DNA of 64,000 bases from Methanofollis sp. UBA420 (GCF_002498315.1 NZ_DAGX01000002.1:404836-468835); one strand, 5' to 3'. Shown: positions 8,874-18,196, numbered from the stretch's first letter. Made by a program: numbers and translations. The notes: a model not told the origin generated them from the sequence alone.

Positions 8874-10097
8874 ATGGCTCATCTGACCGTGGACATTGGC
8901 GGGCGCCCGGGCGTCGACTGCCGGGGCTTCTGCGAGTACTGCTATTTCAAGCATGTCGGAGAGGTCGAACCCTTCGGGTGCAGGTACTGCCTGCCCTTCA
9001 AAGTGGGCTGCGATTACTGCACGAGAGGCGTGAAAGAGCAGTATAGCGGGTTCAAACCCCTCTCCGCGGTCGCCGACGATACCCTTGCCCAGCTCCAGAT
9101 GATCGGGGACGATCTCTCCCGGATCACCATCAGCGGCGGGGGAGACCCGAGTTGTTACCCGGAATTCCGCGACCTCGTCGAGATCCTGGGAAGTATGGGT
9201 GTGCCCCTCCATATCGGTTATACCAGCGGGAAGGGCTTTGACGACCCGGAGATCGCCGACTTCCTCATCGACAACGGCCTCTCAGAGGTCTCGTACACGA
9301 TCTTCTCGGCAGACCCTGAACTTCGGCGGCGGTACATGCACGACCCCACGCCCGAAGCCTCCCTCGCGGTCCTGCACCACCTCTGCGAGAAGATCGACGT
9401 CTATGCCGCTGCGGTGGTCATCCCGGGGGTCAATGACGGCGAAGACCTCGAAAAGACCTGTGCATGGCTCGACGACGCCGGGGCGAAGGGCCTGATCCTG
9501 ATGAGGTTTGCAAACACGACCGATCAGGGCCTGATCCTGGGCAATGCGCCGATCATCCCTGGCCAGCAGGTGGAGAGCGTCGAGGCGTTCAGGGACAGGA
9601 TCACCGACCTGAACAGCCGGTTCTCCCTCAAGATCAGCGGCACCCCACTCTGGGACCCTGATATCGGGTCGCCCTTCGCCATCCTCCGGGAACCCGACCT
9701 CCTCGCGCGACTCCCCCGCGTGCGGGGGAAGGTCTCGGTGGTCACCGGAAGTGTCGCCGCACCCTTCATCCAGCAGGTCCTGGACGCCTGCGGCGGCGGG
9801 TGCAGGGTCGTGCCCGTGCAGAAGGAGATCGCCTGCCTGATCACCATCGACGACCTTGCCGCCCTCGACCTCGCGGACCTTGAAGAGACTGTGGTCCTGC
9901 CAGGCCGCTCCTTTGTCCATGACCGCCAGGCGGCGGAGGTGCTTGGCCGTGACGGGACGGTGCGGACGGTGCTCCGCGGCCCTGAGATGCTCACCGCCGA
10001 CGCCGAGACCTCGATGGGGATGCGGAAAGAAGAAGTGCTCCAGATGGAACTCGACGGCTTTGCCGCCCTCATCCACTTGATAAACCAGAATGGGTGA
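8874..10097 (+). CDS. mmp10: Methyl-coenzyme M reductase arginine methyltransferase Mmp10 (radical SAM)
   Basis: 407 residues, the normal length for methanogenesis marker protein 10. The radical SAM cysteines are in C-RGF-C-EY-C (CX3CX2C, about residues 19-26). They are followed by the extra cysteine-rich loop CRYCLPFKVGCDYC typical of Mmp10. GGGDPSCYPEF is the SAM-binding GGE-like motif. Mmp10 uses a cobalamin and a 4Fe-4S cluster to C-methylate a conserved arginine in McrA, near the methane-forming active site. It is the clearest lineage marker in the window, since it is found with McrA-containing archaea. No mcr genes are nearby. It starts at an ATG preceded by a TATA-like CATATAACCC around 8838. 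Confidence 0.92.
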   Translation: MAHLTVDIGGRPGVDCRGFCEYCYFKHVGEVEPFGCRYCLPFKVGCDYCTRGVKEQYSGFKPLSAVADDTLAQLQMIGDDLSRITISGGGDPSCYPEFRDLVEILGSMGVPLHIGYTSGKGFDDPEIADFLIDNGLSEVSYTIFSADPELRRRYMHDPTPEASLAVLHHLCEKIDVYAAAVVIPGVNDGEDLEKTCAWLDDAGAKGLILMRFANTTDQGLILGNAPIIPGQQVESVEAFRDRITDLNSRFSLKISGTPLWDPDIGSPFAILREPDLLARLPRVRGKVSVVTGSVAAPFIQQVLDACGGGCRVVPVQKEIACLITIDDLAALDLADLEETVVLPGRSFVHDRQAAEVLGRDGTVRTVLRGPEMLTADAETSMGMRKEEVLQMELDGFAALIHLINQNG

Positions 10098-10204
10098 CGT
10101 GACGTGCCCCGGTTATAAATTCATCAATACCGCGTCCGGACATTCTGTAAGAGGAAAGCGGGGGGATCGGTGTTCCCCTAATTCTCAAGATCAAAAAAAA
10201 GATT

Positions 10205-11881
10205 TTATTCTGTCCCGTGATTGGAGTTGTGCCGCTCAAGTTCGAGGTTCCGCAGCACGTTCCTCCGGATCTTTCCTGAGATCGTCTTCGGGAGTTCGTC
10301 CACGAACTCGATGGCCCGCGGGTACTTGTACGGGGCGGTCGTCCGCTTCACGTACTTCTGAATGTCCTTGATCAGGGCCTCAGATGGTTCGAAACCGGGT
10401 GCGAGGATGATGAAGGCCTTGACGATCATGCCCCTGATGACATCGGGCGACCCGACGACTGCACACTCCTGCACAGCCGGATGCTCCATCAGGGCCGACT
10501 CCACCTCGAATGGGCCGATCCTGTAGCCTGAACTCTTGATCACGTCGTCGTCCCGGCCCACGAACCAGTAATAGCCGTCCTCATCCCTGTAGGCCTTGTC
10601 ACCGGTATAATACCAGCCGTCCCTGAACGACTCCCTGTTGGCGTCGGGGTTGCCGACATACTCCATGAACATACCGGGGGGCCTCGGCTCGCTCCAGATG
10701 GCGATCCGACCTTCCTCGCCGACCGGGGCCAGCTGGCCGTTCTCGTCATGGAGTTCGATCTTCCAGCCGGGCACAGGTTTGCCCATGGACCCGAACTTCG
10801 GCTCCATGTCCTGCAGGGTACCGATGCAGAGCACCGTCTCGGTCTGGCCGTAGCCCTCATAGATCGTCTGCCCTGTCCCTTTCTTCCACACCCTGATCAC
10901 CTCGGGGTTGAGGGGTTCGCCCGCGCTCGCACAGTGGCGCAGCTGGGAGAAGTCGAACTTGTCGAGGTCGGCGAGTATGAGCATGCGATACACCGTCGGC
11001 GGGGCGCAGAAACTCGTCACCTCATACTTCTCCAGCACGGGGAGGAGTTCGGTCGCCTTGAACTTGCCGCGGATGTCGTAGACGAGCGTGCAGGCTCCCC
11101 GCACCCAGGGCCCGAAGAACTTGCCCCAGGCGCACTTGCCCCAGCCCGTATCCGCAAGGGTGAAGTGGAGGTCATTCGGCCCGATGCCAAGCCAGTATTT
11201 CCCGGTGATCACATGGCCAATCGGATAGGCCTGATTGTGCATGACCATCTTCGGCTCGCCGGTCGTGCCCGAGGAGAAGAAGATAAGCATCGGGTCGGAC
11301 GACTTCGTCCTCTTCATGCCCGGGAGCTGGACAAGGGTGGTGGAGGCAGGTGCCGGATAGGTGAGTTCGATAGGATAACTGAGCCATCCCGGGATCTCCC
11401 CGTCCACCACGAAGCGGGAGACGAGAGTGGGGCATTCGCTGCAGATCTCATCGACTTTCCAGGAGTTCTCGACGTCGGTGATGACCATCTTGAACTTCCC
11501 GGCATTCACCCGGTACTTGAGATCCTTAGGGGTCAGCATCGTAGGGGAGGGGCAGAAAATGGCGCCGAGCTTAATGGCTGCAATAGCAAAGATCCACCAC
11601 TCAGGCACGCGGTGGAGCATAATCATGACCCGGTCCCCCTTGTTAATCCCGTACTTCAGGAGCATGTTCGCTGCCTGGTTCGAGAGGTTCATCAGGTGGC
11701 GGAAGGTGAAGTCCTTCTCGTGCCCTTCCTGATCGGTCCAGATCATCGCAAGACGATTGCGATCTTTCTTTGCCCACATATCGACGACGTCAAAGCCGAA
11801 GTTGAAATACTCCGGCACCTCCTCCAGATAGGAGGCGAGGACGTCCTCGGGATCCATTTGTGTATGCTCGGCGTCGTGCAT
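10205..11881 (-). CDS. AMP-forming acyl-CoA synthetase (medium-chain type), copy 2
   Basis: 558 residues. The adenylate-forming motif LIFFSSGTTGEPKMV (about residue 195) and the A8 loop GYRIGPFEVESAL with GRDDDVIKSSGYR are intact. PKTISGKIRR supplies the catalytic lysine near the C-terminus. It belongs to the medium-chain/branched acyl-CoA synthetase group, which activates a carboxylic acid to its CoA thioester through an acyl-AMP. It is closely similar over its full length to the gene at 12612-14294, so the pair is a tandem duplication separated by a repeat-filled gap. Divergence at the N-terminus (MHDAEHTQMDPEDV against MAEHNMENYEET) and scattered substitutions suggest either different substrates or different expression. 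Confidence 0.88.
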   Translation of the reverse strand: MHDAEHTQMDPEDVLASYLEEVPEYFNFGFDVVDMWAKKDRNRLAMIWTDQEGHEKDFTFRHLMNLSNQAANMLLKYGINKGDRVMIMLHRVPEWWIFAIAAIKLGAIFCPSPTMLTPKDLKYRVNAGKFKMVITDVENSWKVDEICSECPTLVSRFVVDGEIPGWLSYPIELTYPAPASTTLVQLPGMKRTKSSDPMLIFFSSGTTGEPKMVMHNQAYPIGHVITGKYWLGIGPNDLHFTLADTGWGKCAWGKFFGPWVRGACTLVYDIRGKFKATELLPVLEKYEVTSFCAPPTVYRMLILADLDKFDFSQLRHCASAGEPLNPEVIRVWKKGTGQTIYEGYGQTETVLCIGTLQDMEPKFGSMGKPVPGWKIELHDENGQLAPVGEEGRIAIWSEPRPPGMFMEYVGNPDANRESFRDGWYYTGDKAYRDEDGYYWFVGRDDDVIKSSGYRIGPFEVESALMEHPAVQECAVVGSPDVIRGMIVKAFIILAPGFEPSEALIKDIQKYVKRTTAPYKYPRAIEFVDELPKTISGKIRRNVLRNLELERHNSNHGTE

Positions 11882-12611
11882 AACGATATATCAATGGGGG
11901 TACAGGGTAGATATAGTGAGCGCTTTCCCGCGCACGGTGCCGGCAGGTCACATTCAGGGGTCGGGCAGACCAGGAGGGCTATCGTGCCGGAAGCCTTCAT
12001 CGTGGCACATATGCCAGAATATGCGCAGAAAACTCGAAACGGGACTATGGAGAGATCCTCCTGTGTGGATCCACCATCGTACCATTATAGTTCGCCGGGG
12101 GACTACGTCCCCAGTCTCGAAAACCTACGGTTATCTTGACTCACTTCGTTCGTTCCCGCTCAGAATAGGGGAGGGGTGGCAACTCCTCCTCAGGATATCC
12201 TCCTCTGTCTTCCCCCATCCTATCCCAGGGATCGGGGGTCCGGGGGCAACGAGAAAGCCATCAGGCTTTCGAGGAATCCCCTGGCAGACAGTATGGGGAC
12301 GGCAGTGGATCACCGTCCTCCACCGGACGCTGCCGCTCGGAAACATTCCTTTTTCTGGCTCTGTAGAATTCATTTTCATGAAATAGATAGGGAACAAAGC
12401 CCCGGACCCCAATTATGAGAAAGATGATGGATCGGTGTCCCGCGCCGGGGGACTACGCCCCCGAAACCCCCGCTCAGGATAGGCAGGGATAGGGCAATCT
12501 CCTGCCTCAGGATATCTGTTCTGTCTTCCCCGGGCCAATCGCAAGCCAGCGCCCGAGGTTTTCCCAGGGACCCAACAAAACTAAAAAAAACAGGACGAGA
12601 GACCTGTGCCG
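11882..12611. repeat. Intergenic repeat array between the two acyl-CoA synthetases
   Basis: About 500 bases of the interspersed family, starting near 12078. The minus-strand form of the core (CTATTCTGAGCGGG, then ACGAACGAAGTGAGT) lies at 12135-12175 with a worn hairpin at 12119-12135. A perfect hairpin GAAAGCC-ATCA-GGCTTTC is at 12253-12270. A terminal-repeat-like GGCTCTGTAGAATTC is at 12358-12372. A second module with CCGGGGGACTACGCCCCCG and CCGCTCAGGATAGG is at 12445-12485. No reading frame here looks coding. Confidence 0.7.
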
Positions 12612-14294
12612 TCAGGCATCCGGGCCTTCGTCCGCGTGGTTGTTCTCGTACCTCTTCATTTCGAGCATCTTCAGTTCTTTCCGCTTGATCTTCCCGGAGA
12701 TCGTCTTCGGGAGATCGTCCACGAACTCGATGGCCCGCGGGTACTTGTACGGGGCGGTCGTCCTCTTCACATGCTTCTGGAGTTCCTTGACCAGCGCCTC
12801 CGAGGGCTTGTACCCGGCATTCAGCACCACGAAAGCCTTGACAAGGAGGCCGCGGATGAGGTCGGGTGAGCCGACGACCGCGCACTCCTGGACGGCCGGG
12901 TGCTCCATCAGGGCGGACTCCACTTCGAAGGGGCCGATCCTGTAGCCCGAACTCTTGATCACGTCGTCGTCGCGGCCCACAAACCAGAAGTAGCCGTCCT
13001 CGTCAAAGTAGGCGCGGTCGCCGGTGTAGTAGAAACCGTTCTGGAAGGACTCCGCGTTCGCCTCCTTGTTGTCGAGATACTCGACAATCAGGCCGGGCGG
13101 CCTCGGTTTGAGGGAGATGGCGATCCGGCCCTCCTCGAATGCTTCGCAGGGCTTGCCGTTCTCGTCATGGATCTCCACATGCCACCCGGGCGAGGGTTTG
13201 CCCATCGAACCGAGTTTGGGCTTCATGCACGGGAAGGTGGCGATCGCGCAGACAGTCTCGGTCTGGCCGTAGCCCTCCCTGATGGTGAGGCCCGTCCCCT
13301 CCTCCCAGATCCTGATCACTTCCGGGTTCAGGGGTTCGCCCGCGCTCGTGCAGTGGCGGAGTTCGCGGAGGTCGTACTTCTTGAGGTCTGCCAGGATCAG
13401 CATCCTGTAGATCGTCGGCGGGGCGCAGAAGGTGGTGATCTCGTACTTCTCCAGGAGAGGCAGGATCTCGGTCGCCGAGAACTTGCCGCGGATGTCGTAG
13501 ACGAAGATGGCGGCACCGCAGATCCACTGCCCGAAGATCTTGCCCCAGCCGCACTTCGCCCACCCGGTGTCCGAGAGGGTGAGGTGCAGGTCGTGCTCGG
13601 TGAGGTCGTGCCAGTACTTCGCGGTGATGATGTGGCCGAGGGGATGGGCATTGTTGTGGAGCACCATCTTCGGCTCGCCGGTCGTGCCCGACGTGAAGTA
13701 GATGAGCATCGGGTCGGTGGCCCGTGTCTTCTTCGCAACCGGCATCGAGACCGTGCGGTGCGAAACCGGGGCCGGGTATATCAGTTCGTACGGGAAGTTC
13801 GCCCACCCTTCGAGTTCGCCGTCCACCAGGAAGCGGACCTGGAGAGAGGGACACTCCCTGCAAATCTCATCGATCTTCCAGGAATTTTCCAGATCGGTGA
13901 TGACCATCTTGAAATTCCCGGCATTGATCCGATACTCGAGGTCCTTCGGCGTGAGGAGGGAGGGGCATGGACAGTATACGGCGCCGAGCTTGATCAGAGC
14001 AATGACAAAGATCCACCATTCGGGGATCCGCGGGAGGAGGATGAGTACACGGTCACCCTTGTTAATCCCGTATTTGAGAAGGATATTCGCCGCCTGGTTC
14101 GAGAGGTTCATCATGTCGCGATAGGTGAACTTCCTCTCGTTACCTTTCTGGTCAACCCAGATCATGGCCAGGCGGTTGCGGTCTTTTTTAGCCCATGCAT
14201 CAATGACATCGTAGCCGAAATTGAAGAATTCCGGGACGTCGATTTTAAAATTCGCATAGGTTTCTTCGTAGTTCTCCATGTTATGCTCTGCCAT
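12612..14294 (-). CDS. AMP-forming acyl-CoA synthetase (medium-chain type), copy 1
   Basis: 560 residues. The motifs LIYFTSGTTGEPKMVL, GRDDDVIKSSGYR and PKTISGKIKR mark a complete ANL-superfamily enzyme. It would convert a fatty, branched or aromatic acid plus CoA and ATP into acyl-CoA, AMP and pyrophosphate. In methanogens such enzymes feed amino-acid synthesis by reductive carboxylation of acyl-CoA; the acceptor oxidoreductase could be the IorAB pair at 45 kb, though that link is inference. A TATA-like region (AAATCTGTGACG) precedes it near 14320. The long plus-strand frame lying across it is only a mirror of GC-rich codons. Confidence 0.88.
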   Translation of the reverse strand: MAEHNMENYEETYANFKIDVPEFFNFGYDVIDAWAKKDRNRLAMIWVDQKGNERKFTYRDMMNLSNQAANILLKYGINKGDRVLILLPRIPEWWIFVIALIKLGAVYCPCPSLLTPKDLEYRINAGNFKMVITDLENSWKIDEICRECPSLQVRFLVDGELEGWANFPYELIYPAPVSHRTVSMPVAKKTRATDPMLIYFTSGTTGEPKMVLHNNAHPLGHIITAKYWHDLTEHDLHLTLSDTGWAKCGWGKIFGQWICGAAIFVYDIRGKFSATEILPLLEKYEITTFCAPPTIYRMLILADLKKYDLRELRHCTSAGEPLNPEVIRIWEEGTGLTIREGYGQTETVCAIATFPCMKPKLGSMGKPSPGWHVEIHDENGKPCEAFEEGRIAISLKPRPPGLIVEYLDNKEANAESFQNGFYYTGDRAYFDEDGYFWFVGRDDDVIKSSGYRIGPFEVESALMEHPAVQECAVVGSPDLIRGLLVKAFVVLNAGYKPSEALVKELQKHVKRTTAPYKYPRAIEFVDDLPKTISGKIKRKELKMLEMKRYENNHADEGPDA

Positions 14295-14488
14295 GGGATC
14301 TGTCCGTATAGGTATGGTACGTCACAGATTTTTAATCTGTCCGGTACCTCTGCCCACCTGTCTGCCACCTCCGGAAACCATATGTCTCCCGGCCCCTGCC
14401 GACAGGTCAGGGAACGGTGGATCCGTGAGGTTCCGCGCAATGCATAAATAGAGGCGCTGGAAGATAGCGCGGTACGGGAGGGAGCGCC

Positions 14489-14707
14489 ATGCCGTACAGG
14501 TGGGTAAGCAGGAAAGATGTTGATGAAGCGATCGTCGTCATCATGAACACGATGGAGGAAGAGGAAGTTTTCCCAGAATGGCTCAGGAGAACGATACAGG
14601 CGGCAATTGACGACTCCGATCCGGAGTACGTCAGGTACTTCTACGACGAGGTGAAGAGGTTCGCTCCTGTGTCCCTCAAACTCTTCGGGGAGACGCCGGT
14701 GGTGTGA
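14489..14707 (+). CDS. Small acidic protein of unknown function
   Basis: 72 residues: MPYRWVSRKDVDEAIVVIMN at the start, then an acidic stretch and helix-forming residues. Support comes from context rather than homology. There is a strong ribosome-binding GGGAGGGAG seven bases before the ATG, and a TATA-like CATAAATAG about 45 bases upstream. Codon use resembles its neighbours. It stands alone between two minus-strand units. No family is recognised. Confidence 0.55.
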   Translation: MPYRWVSRKDVDEAIVVIMNTMEEEEVFPEWLRRTIQAAIDDSDPEYVRYFYDEVKRFAPVSLKLFGETPVV

Positions 14708-14777
14708 GGGGCGCACGGCCGGGGCCGGATCACCCCTGCCCCGACCTCAGCCGTTATCGCCCTGCACGATGGAAATA

Positions 14778-15971
14778 TCAGGGCTTGCTATTTTTTCCCC
14801 CGGACGAAGGGGGGTGCTCGACAAAATACCGTAGAAGCGTCTTTGTCATCTGCGTCCCGAGAGACGGCTTTGTCCCTTCGAGCCAGAGGAAGAACCCGGC
14901 CATATGCGGCGTGCGCCTGCTCTCGTACTTGAAACCGCCGTTTTTCGAGGGGACCATCTTGTAATATTCCTTCTTCTTTTTTGACCTGAAGTAGAGGATC
15001 GGCCGGCAGTCGGGAAGGTTGACCGCAAGGATCACCTTGGAGAAGTCCTTCATGATGGCCTCGAAGGTGAGCGCCTCTCCCTTCATCGTGACCTCGGTGC
15101 GCTGACAGAGCAGACGGATCGACGGGGGGTAGAGCGCACCGAAGACGATCTTTTTGACGATCGGTGGGATCTCGTCGGGTCCGGTCAGTGCTTCGAGAGG
15201 CATGCCCGCGGCCATCTGTTCAAGGAGCCGTTCTCTCCTCTCGTCATGGAGTTGACGGTAGTCGAAGGGTCTTTTCTGCCTGATGTCGGCGAGGTGGAGG
15301 AGTTTCGGGTGGGCGATCGGTTTTCTCGGCCGATAACGGATCTCACGCGGGTTGAGCACACTTTTGATCTCCTCGCAGGATGCGGTCGTGATCAGGACCG
15401 AGTCAGGTTCCTTCATCAACCTCTGGATGATGGAGTTCCGCGAGATGTCCACCGACGAAACCAGGATGAAGGGGACGATGGGCTGGCCGAAAAGATAGCC
15501 GATGAGCCGTTTTTTAAAGATGATCTCCTGTTCGAATTCCTTCAGGTCGGTGGGGGAGGTGACGATCTCGCCGAAGGCGACGGTGTTCTCCCGGTCGACA
15601 AGAAGGAAATCGACCTCGGCGAGATCCTGGCCGTTGCCCCTGACCTTGATGTCGCCATAGTTCGAGTAGAAAGTGCCGTTCTGGTCCTGTGAGATCTTCT
15701 GCCTGACATAGGGGGCATCGGCCCCTTTCCGCACGACGCCCTTGATCAGGTCGCAGTCGGAGGCCACCTCGATCATCATCTCGTAGATGAGCCCCTCGTA
15801 CCACCGCCCTTCAGCGGTCCGCATCATGGATATGTCTTCAGAAAACAGGTTTTTTTTCTCAGATTTGCGGAGATGACGCGTTGCTTTGAGGGCAAGTGTC
15901 CGTGTCGGCTTGACCGTATTGAAATGTGTCCGCAGCCACTCGATCATCTCCAGCCCGTTATTCAATGCCAT
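14778..15971 (-). CDS. Conserved-looking protein, possible PD-(D/E)XK-like fold
   Basis: 397 residues, no signal peptide or membrane segment. A central block AEVDFLLVDRENTVAFGEIVTS has the order Asp, hydrophobic strand, then Glu on a second strand, as in the PD-(D/E)XK nuclease superfamily. The expected catalytic lysine after the Glu is Val here, so nuclease activity is doubtful. The N-terminal 60 residues are basic (ALKATRHLRKSEKK), compatible with nucleic-acid contact. It follows trmG10 by 47 bases on the same strand and may share its transcript, which hints at an RNA- or DNA-related role. I do not recognise a named family. Confidence 0.5.
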   Translation of the reverse strand: MALNNGLEMIEWLRTHFNTVKPTRTLALKATRHLRKSEKKNLFSEDISMMRTAEGRWYEGLIYEMMIEVASDCDLIKGVVRKGADAPYVRQKISQDQNGTFYSNYGDIKVRGNGQDLAEVDFLLVDRENTVAFGEIVTSPTDLKEFEQEIIFKKRLIGYLFGQPIVPFILVSSVDISRNSIIQRLMKEPDSVLITTASCEEIKSVLNPREIRYRPRKPIAHPKLLHLADIRQKRPFDYRQLHDERRERLLEQMAAGMPLEALTGPDEIPPIVKKIVFGALYPPSIRLLCQRTEVTMKGEALTFEAIMKDFSKVILAVNLPDCRPILYFRSKKKKEYYKMVPSKNGGFKYESRRTPHMAGFFLWLEGTKPSLGTQMTKTLLRYFVEHPPSSGGKNSKP

Positions 15972-16018
15972 TGGATGTCCTGTCTTTCGTTGTTTTGATC
16001 GTTCGGAGAGTAAATACG

Positions 16019-16996
16019 TTATGAATGGTCAGCGAGTTTTTCTTTTTCAAGAACCATAACCCTGCGGGTAAGGCTCTTGTGGACCCTCTGTTCATGGAAC
16101 TGCAGTACGGTGAAATATTGTCCGGCGATCGGCCTGATGTCGCGGTGGGTGATGACGACGGCCCTCTTCCCGTCCTTGAGTACCCGCCTGATCTCCGTAA
16201 GGGCTCCCTCGTAGAGTTTGTTGAGGGTTTCGGCTTTGATGCAGACAGACTGGCCGTACGGGAAGTCTGTCACGACGGCATCGACCGACGACGACCTGAG
16301 GGGGAGGGAGGTGGCGTCCGCAAGCATGAGTGCGGCGGCAGGGATGTTCAGGCGCGAGCCGCGGATCATGAGGGGGTCGAAGTCGCTCCCGATTGTCCGC
16401 ACGCCGATCATCTCCCCTTCGAGGAGCATGCCGCCTGTGCCGCAGAAGGGGTCGCACATCACCTCGCCGGGAGAGAGGAGGGAGAGGTTCACCATCGTGC
16501 GCGCCATCCTGGGCATCATGACGCCGGGGTGGAAGAAGGGCCGGGTTGCCGGGCCCCTGCTCTCGTAGGTGCTCCGGAGCCCGTCCAGAATGACGCGGCC
16601 GAAGTAGCACCTGTCCCCCGAGATCACGGCCCTGTAGACCTCTTCGGGTGACCGCAGGGAGACCGGGCCCTTGATGTGGCTCCCGATGAGCCTTTCCAGG
16701 TCGAGCTGGGAGGGGTATTCTCCGGGGCTGGGGATGACCTTCACCCGCGCCGCAAAGGGGCGGTCGGTGGAGAGAGCGAGGTCGTCGAGGAGGGCCGCCA
16801 GTGCCGGGGCGGTGGGAGCGCACTCGCCGAGATATTCCATGACCGTATGGGTGAGGGCGAGGCGGGCCGTCGCCGCCGGGTCGGGGCACTCTGCCACCGC
16901 GATCTGGGGGTGCCTGTCGGTGATCCGGCCCACGCATTCCAGTTCGGCAAAGGGGAGGGTTGGATGCTCTCCGGAGAGTTCAAAGAGCAGTTTCAT
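16019..16996 (-). CDS. trmG10: tRNA (guanine-10) N2-methyltransferase, THUMP type
   Basis: 325 residues. The N-terminal half (to about residue 150) is a THUMP-like RNA-binding region. The C-terminal half is a Rossmann methyltransferase with the SAM loop CDPFCGTGGMLLEGEMIG (about 186) and motif IV TDFPYGQS. The enzyme methylates the exocyclic N2 of guanosine 10 in archaeal tRNAs. Motif IV reads D-F-P-Y where most relatives have D/N-P-P-Y, a mild deviation. It is divergent from the ArcS-like gene at 17130, so two tRNA-modification genes share one promoter region (AT-rich CAGATATATAGGGG at about 17019-17032). Confidence 0.85.
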   Translation of the reverse strand: MKLLFELSGEHPTLPFAELECVGRITDRHPQIAVAECPDPAATARLALTHTVMEYLGECAPTAPALAALLDDLALSTDRPFAARVKVIPSPGEYPSQLDLERLIGSHIKGPVSLRSPEEVYRAVISGDRCYFGRVILDGLRSTYESRGPATRPFFHPGVMMPRMARTMVNLSLLSPGEVMCDPFCGTGGMLLEGEMIGVRTIGSDFDPLMIRGSRLNIPAAALMLADATSLPLRSSSVDAVVTDFPYGQSVCIKAETLNKLYEGALTEIRRVLKDGKRAVVITHRDIRPIAGQYFTVLQFHEQRVHKSLTRRVMVLEKEKLADHS

Positions 16997-17129
16997 GACT
17001 ACCCATTAATAGGGGATTCTCAGATATATAGGGGCGTGCGAGGGCATATGACCATATCACGAAAGCAAAGGCACACTATTCGGTCAAATCCGGCATCCAC
17101 AGTGAATATGAACTTTTTTTCGGAGCACC

Positions 17130-17726
17130 ATGGCATCTGAGGAGAGAGAACCGATCTGGGCCGGGACGCCTCCCTTCTTCCGCCCGGAGTTCGAAGAGGC
17201 CTTCCAGTTCATCATCAGGGATTACACTGTCCGCGAGCGTGAGGTCGCCATATTCCTCCCCTGTTCGGTCCACAAGCCGTACAGCACGAGCCCGAGCCAC
17301 CGCCTCTTCGACCGCGTGATCGCCGACGCCATCTCCCCGGAGAGGGTTCACAGGGTGGTCTTCGGCACCTGCGGCGTGGTGCCGCGGGAACTCGAACGGA
17401 TGTACCCCTATGCCTCGTACAGGTACATGCTCGGCCGCTCTCCCGACCCTGCGGTCCACCGGTCGTTCCTGCGGATCGAGACGGTCCGCGTTGCGGCGTA
17501 CCTGGAGAAGACCCGCGGCACATACAGGCACAGGGTGGCCTACTGTCTCGGCGAGTTCAGGGAGGCGATGCGGGAGGCGTCGGCTCGCACCGGCGTGCCT
17601 GTCACTCTCGTGCCGTCCGACGAGACGATCGCACGGTGCAGGAATCCCGAGGCGAGATTCGCCGACGGCAGTCTGAGCACGCAGGAGTACCTGGACGAGT
17701 TCGCGGCGGTGCTCCGGGGGCTGTGA
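17130..17726 (+). CDS. Stand-alone ArcS core domain (DUF5591), archaeosine synthesis
   Basis: 198 residues. LPCSVHKPYSTSPSH fits the archaeosine synthase signature PC-x3-KPY-x2-S-x2-H precisely. ArcS modifies preQ0 already inserted at position 15 of tRNA, on the way to archaeosine. Full-length ArcS also has a TGT-like N-terminal domain and a C-terminal PUA domain; neither is present here, so this is the core domain alone. It may act with a separately encoded partner. Its divergent neighbour is trmG10, another tRNA D-arm enzyme. The ATG at 17130 has a weak upstream purine run. Confidence 0.78.
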   Translation: MASEEREPIWAGTPPFFRPEFEEAFQFIIRDYTVREREVAIFLPCSVHKPYSTSPSHRLFDRVIADAISPERVHRVVFGTCGVVPRELERMYPYASYRYMLGRSPDPAVHRSFLRIETVRVAAYLEKTRGTYRHRVAYCLGEFREAMREASARTGVPVTLVPSDETIARCRNPEARFADGSLSTQEYLDEFAAVLRGL

Positions 17727-17730
17727 GGGG

Positions 17731-18117
17731 TCAGGCCCGGTCTCCCGCACACTGCCGCACATAGGCGAGGAGTTCCCGGTCCTCTTCCGATGCTATCCTG
17801 AAGGACGCGTATGCGATTCTGAGATTGTTCAGGTACTGCATCACCAGCCTGTCCCGGCCGCCGGGCCCGGCCATGACGCCGGCGAAGAAGAAACCGAGGT
17901 TTGCGAAGAGGGGGAAGGCCGAGAGGACGTGTGTGACCAGGCGTATCTCCTTCCCTGCCGTGCCCGGGCAGACTTCGTCCATGAACGTCTTCATCATCCG
18001 CAGGCCGACTCCCTTTGGGGATCTGCGGTGTTCCCTTCCCGGGTCATCACCTCCGGGTCGAAGGCCCCCATAGCCATGTGATATTATGGCCCCCTCCAGT
18101 CCGGGCCGTATCGCCAC
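17731..18117 (-). CDS. GNAT-like protein, N-terminally short (possibly decayed)
   Basis: Up to 128 residues from a GTG at 18117; an ATG-ATG pair at 17997 would give 88 residues. KGVGLRMMKTFMDEVCP resembles the acetyl-CoA-binding motif A of GNAT acetyltransferases (Q/RxxGxG/A). THVLSAFPLFANLGFFFAGVM resembles the later strand-helix that normally ends in 'LYxKxGF'. The N-terminal third of a GNAT domain is not visible, so it may be a remnant. The start choice is uncertain. A TATA-like GGATATAAGC on this strand near 18188-18197 overlaps the divergent fluoride riboswitch promoter. Confidence 0.4.
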   Translation of the reverse strand: MAIRPGLEGAIISHGYGGLRPGGDDPGREHRRSPKGVGLRMMKTFMDEVCPGTAGKEIRLVTHVLSAFPLFANLGFFFAGVMAGPGGRDRLVMQYLNNLRIAYASFRIASEEDRELLAYVRQCAGDRA

Positions 18118-18185
18118 GATATACCTACCAGAGCCGACAATCCCGTCCTTTCATCTCTTCTTGCGTCCATTTCCGGAGTATGAAA

Positions 18186-18196
18186 GGCTTATATCC
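18186..18196 (+). promoter_or_regulatory. TATA box for fluoride riboswitch 1
   Basis: AGGCTTATATCC lies about 50 bases before the first riboswitch base. A transcript starting some 25 bases downstream (about 18215) would carry the whole riboswitch as its leader. On the opposite strand the same bases read GGATATAAGC and could serve the divergent GNAT-like gene. Confidence 0.55.

Noticed and set aside
12900..14447. A plus-strand frame of 515 codons over the acyl-CoA synthetase
   Set aside because: Antisense shadow; the minus-strand gene carries all catalytic motifs.
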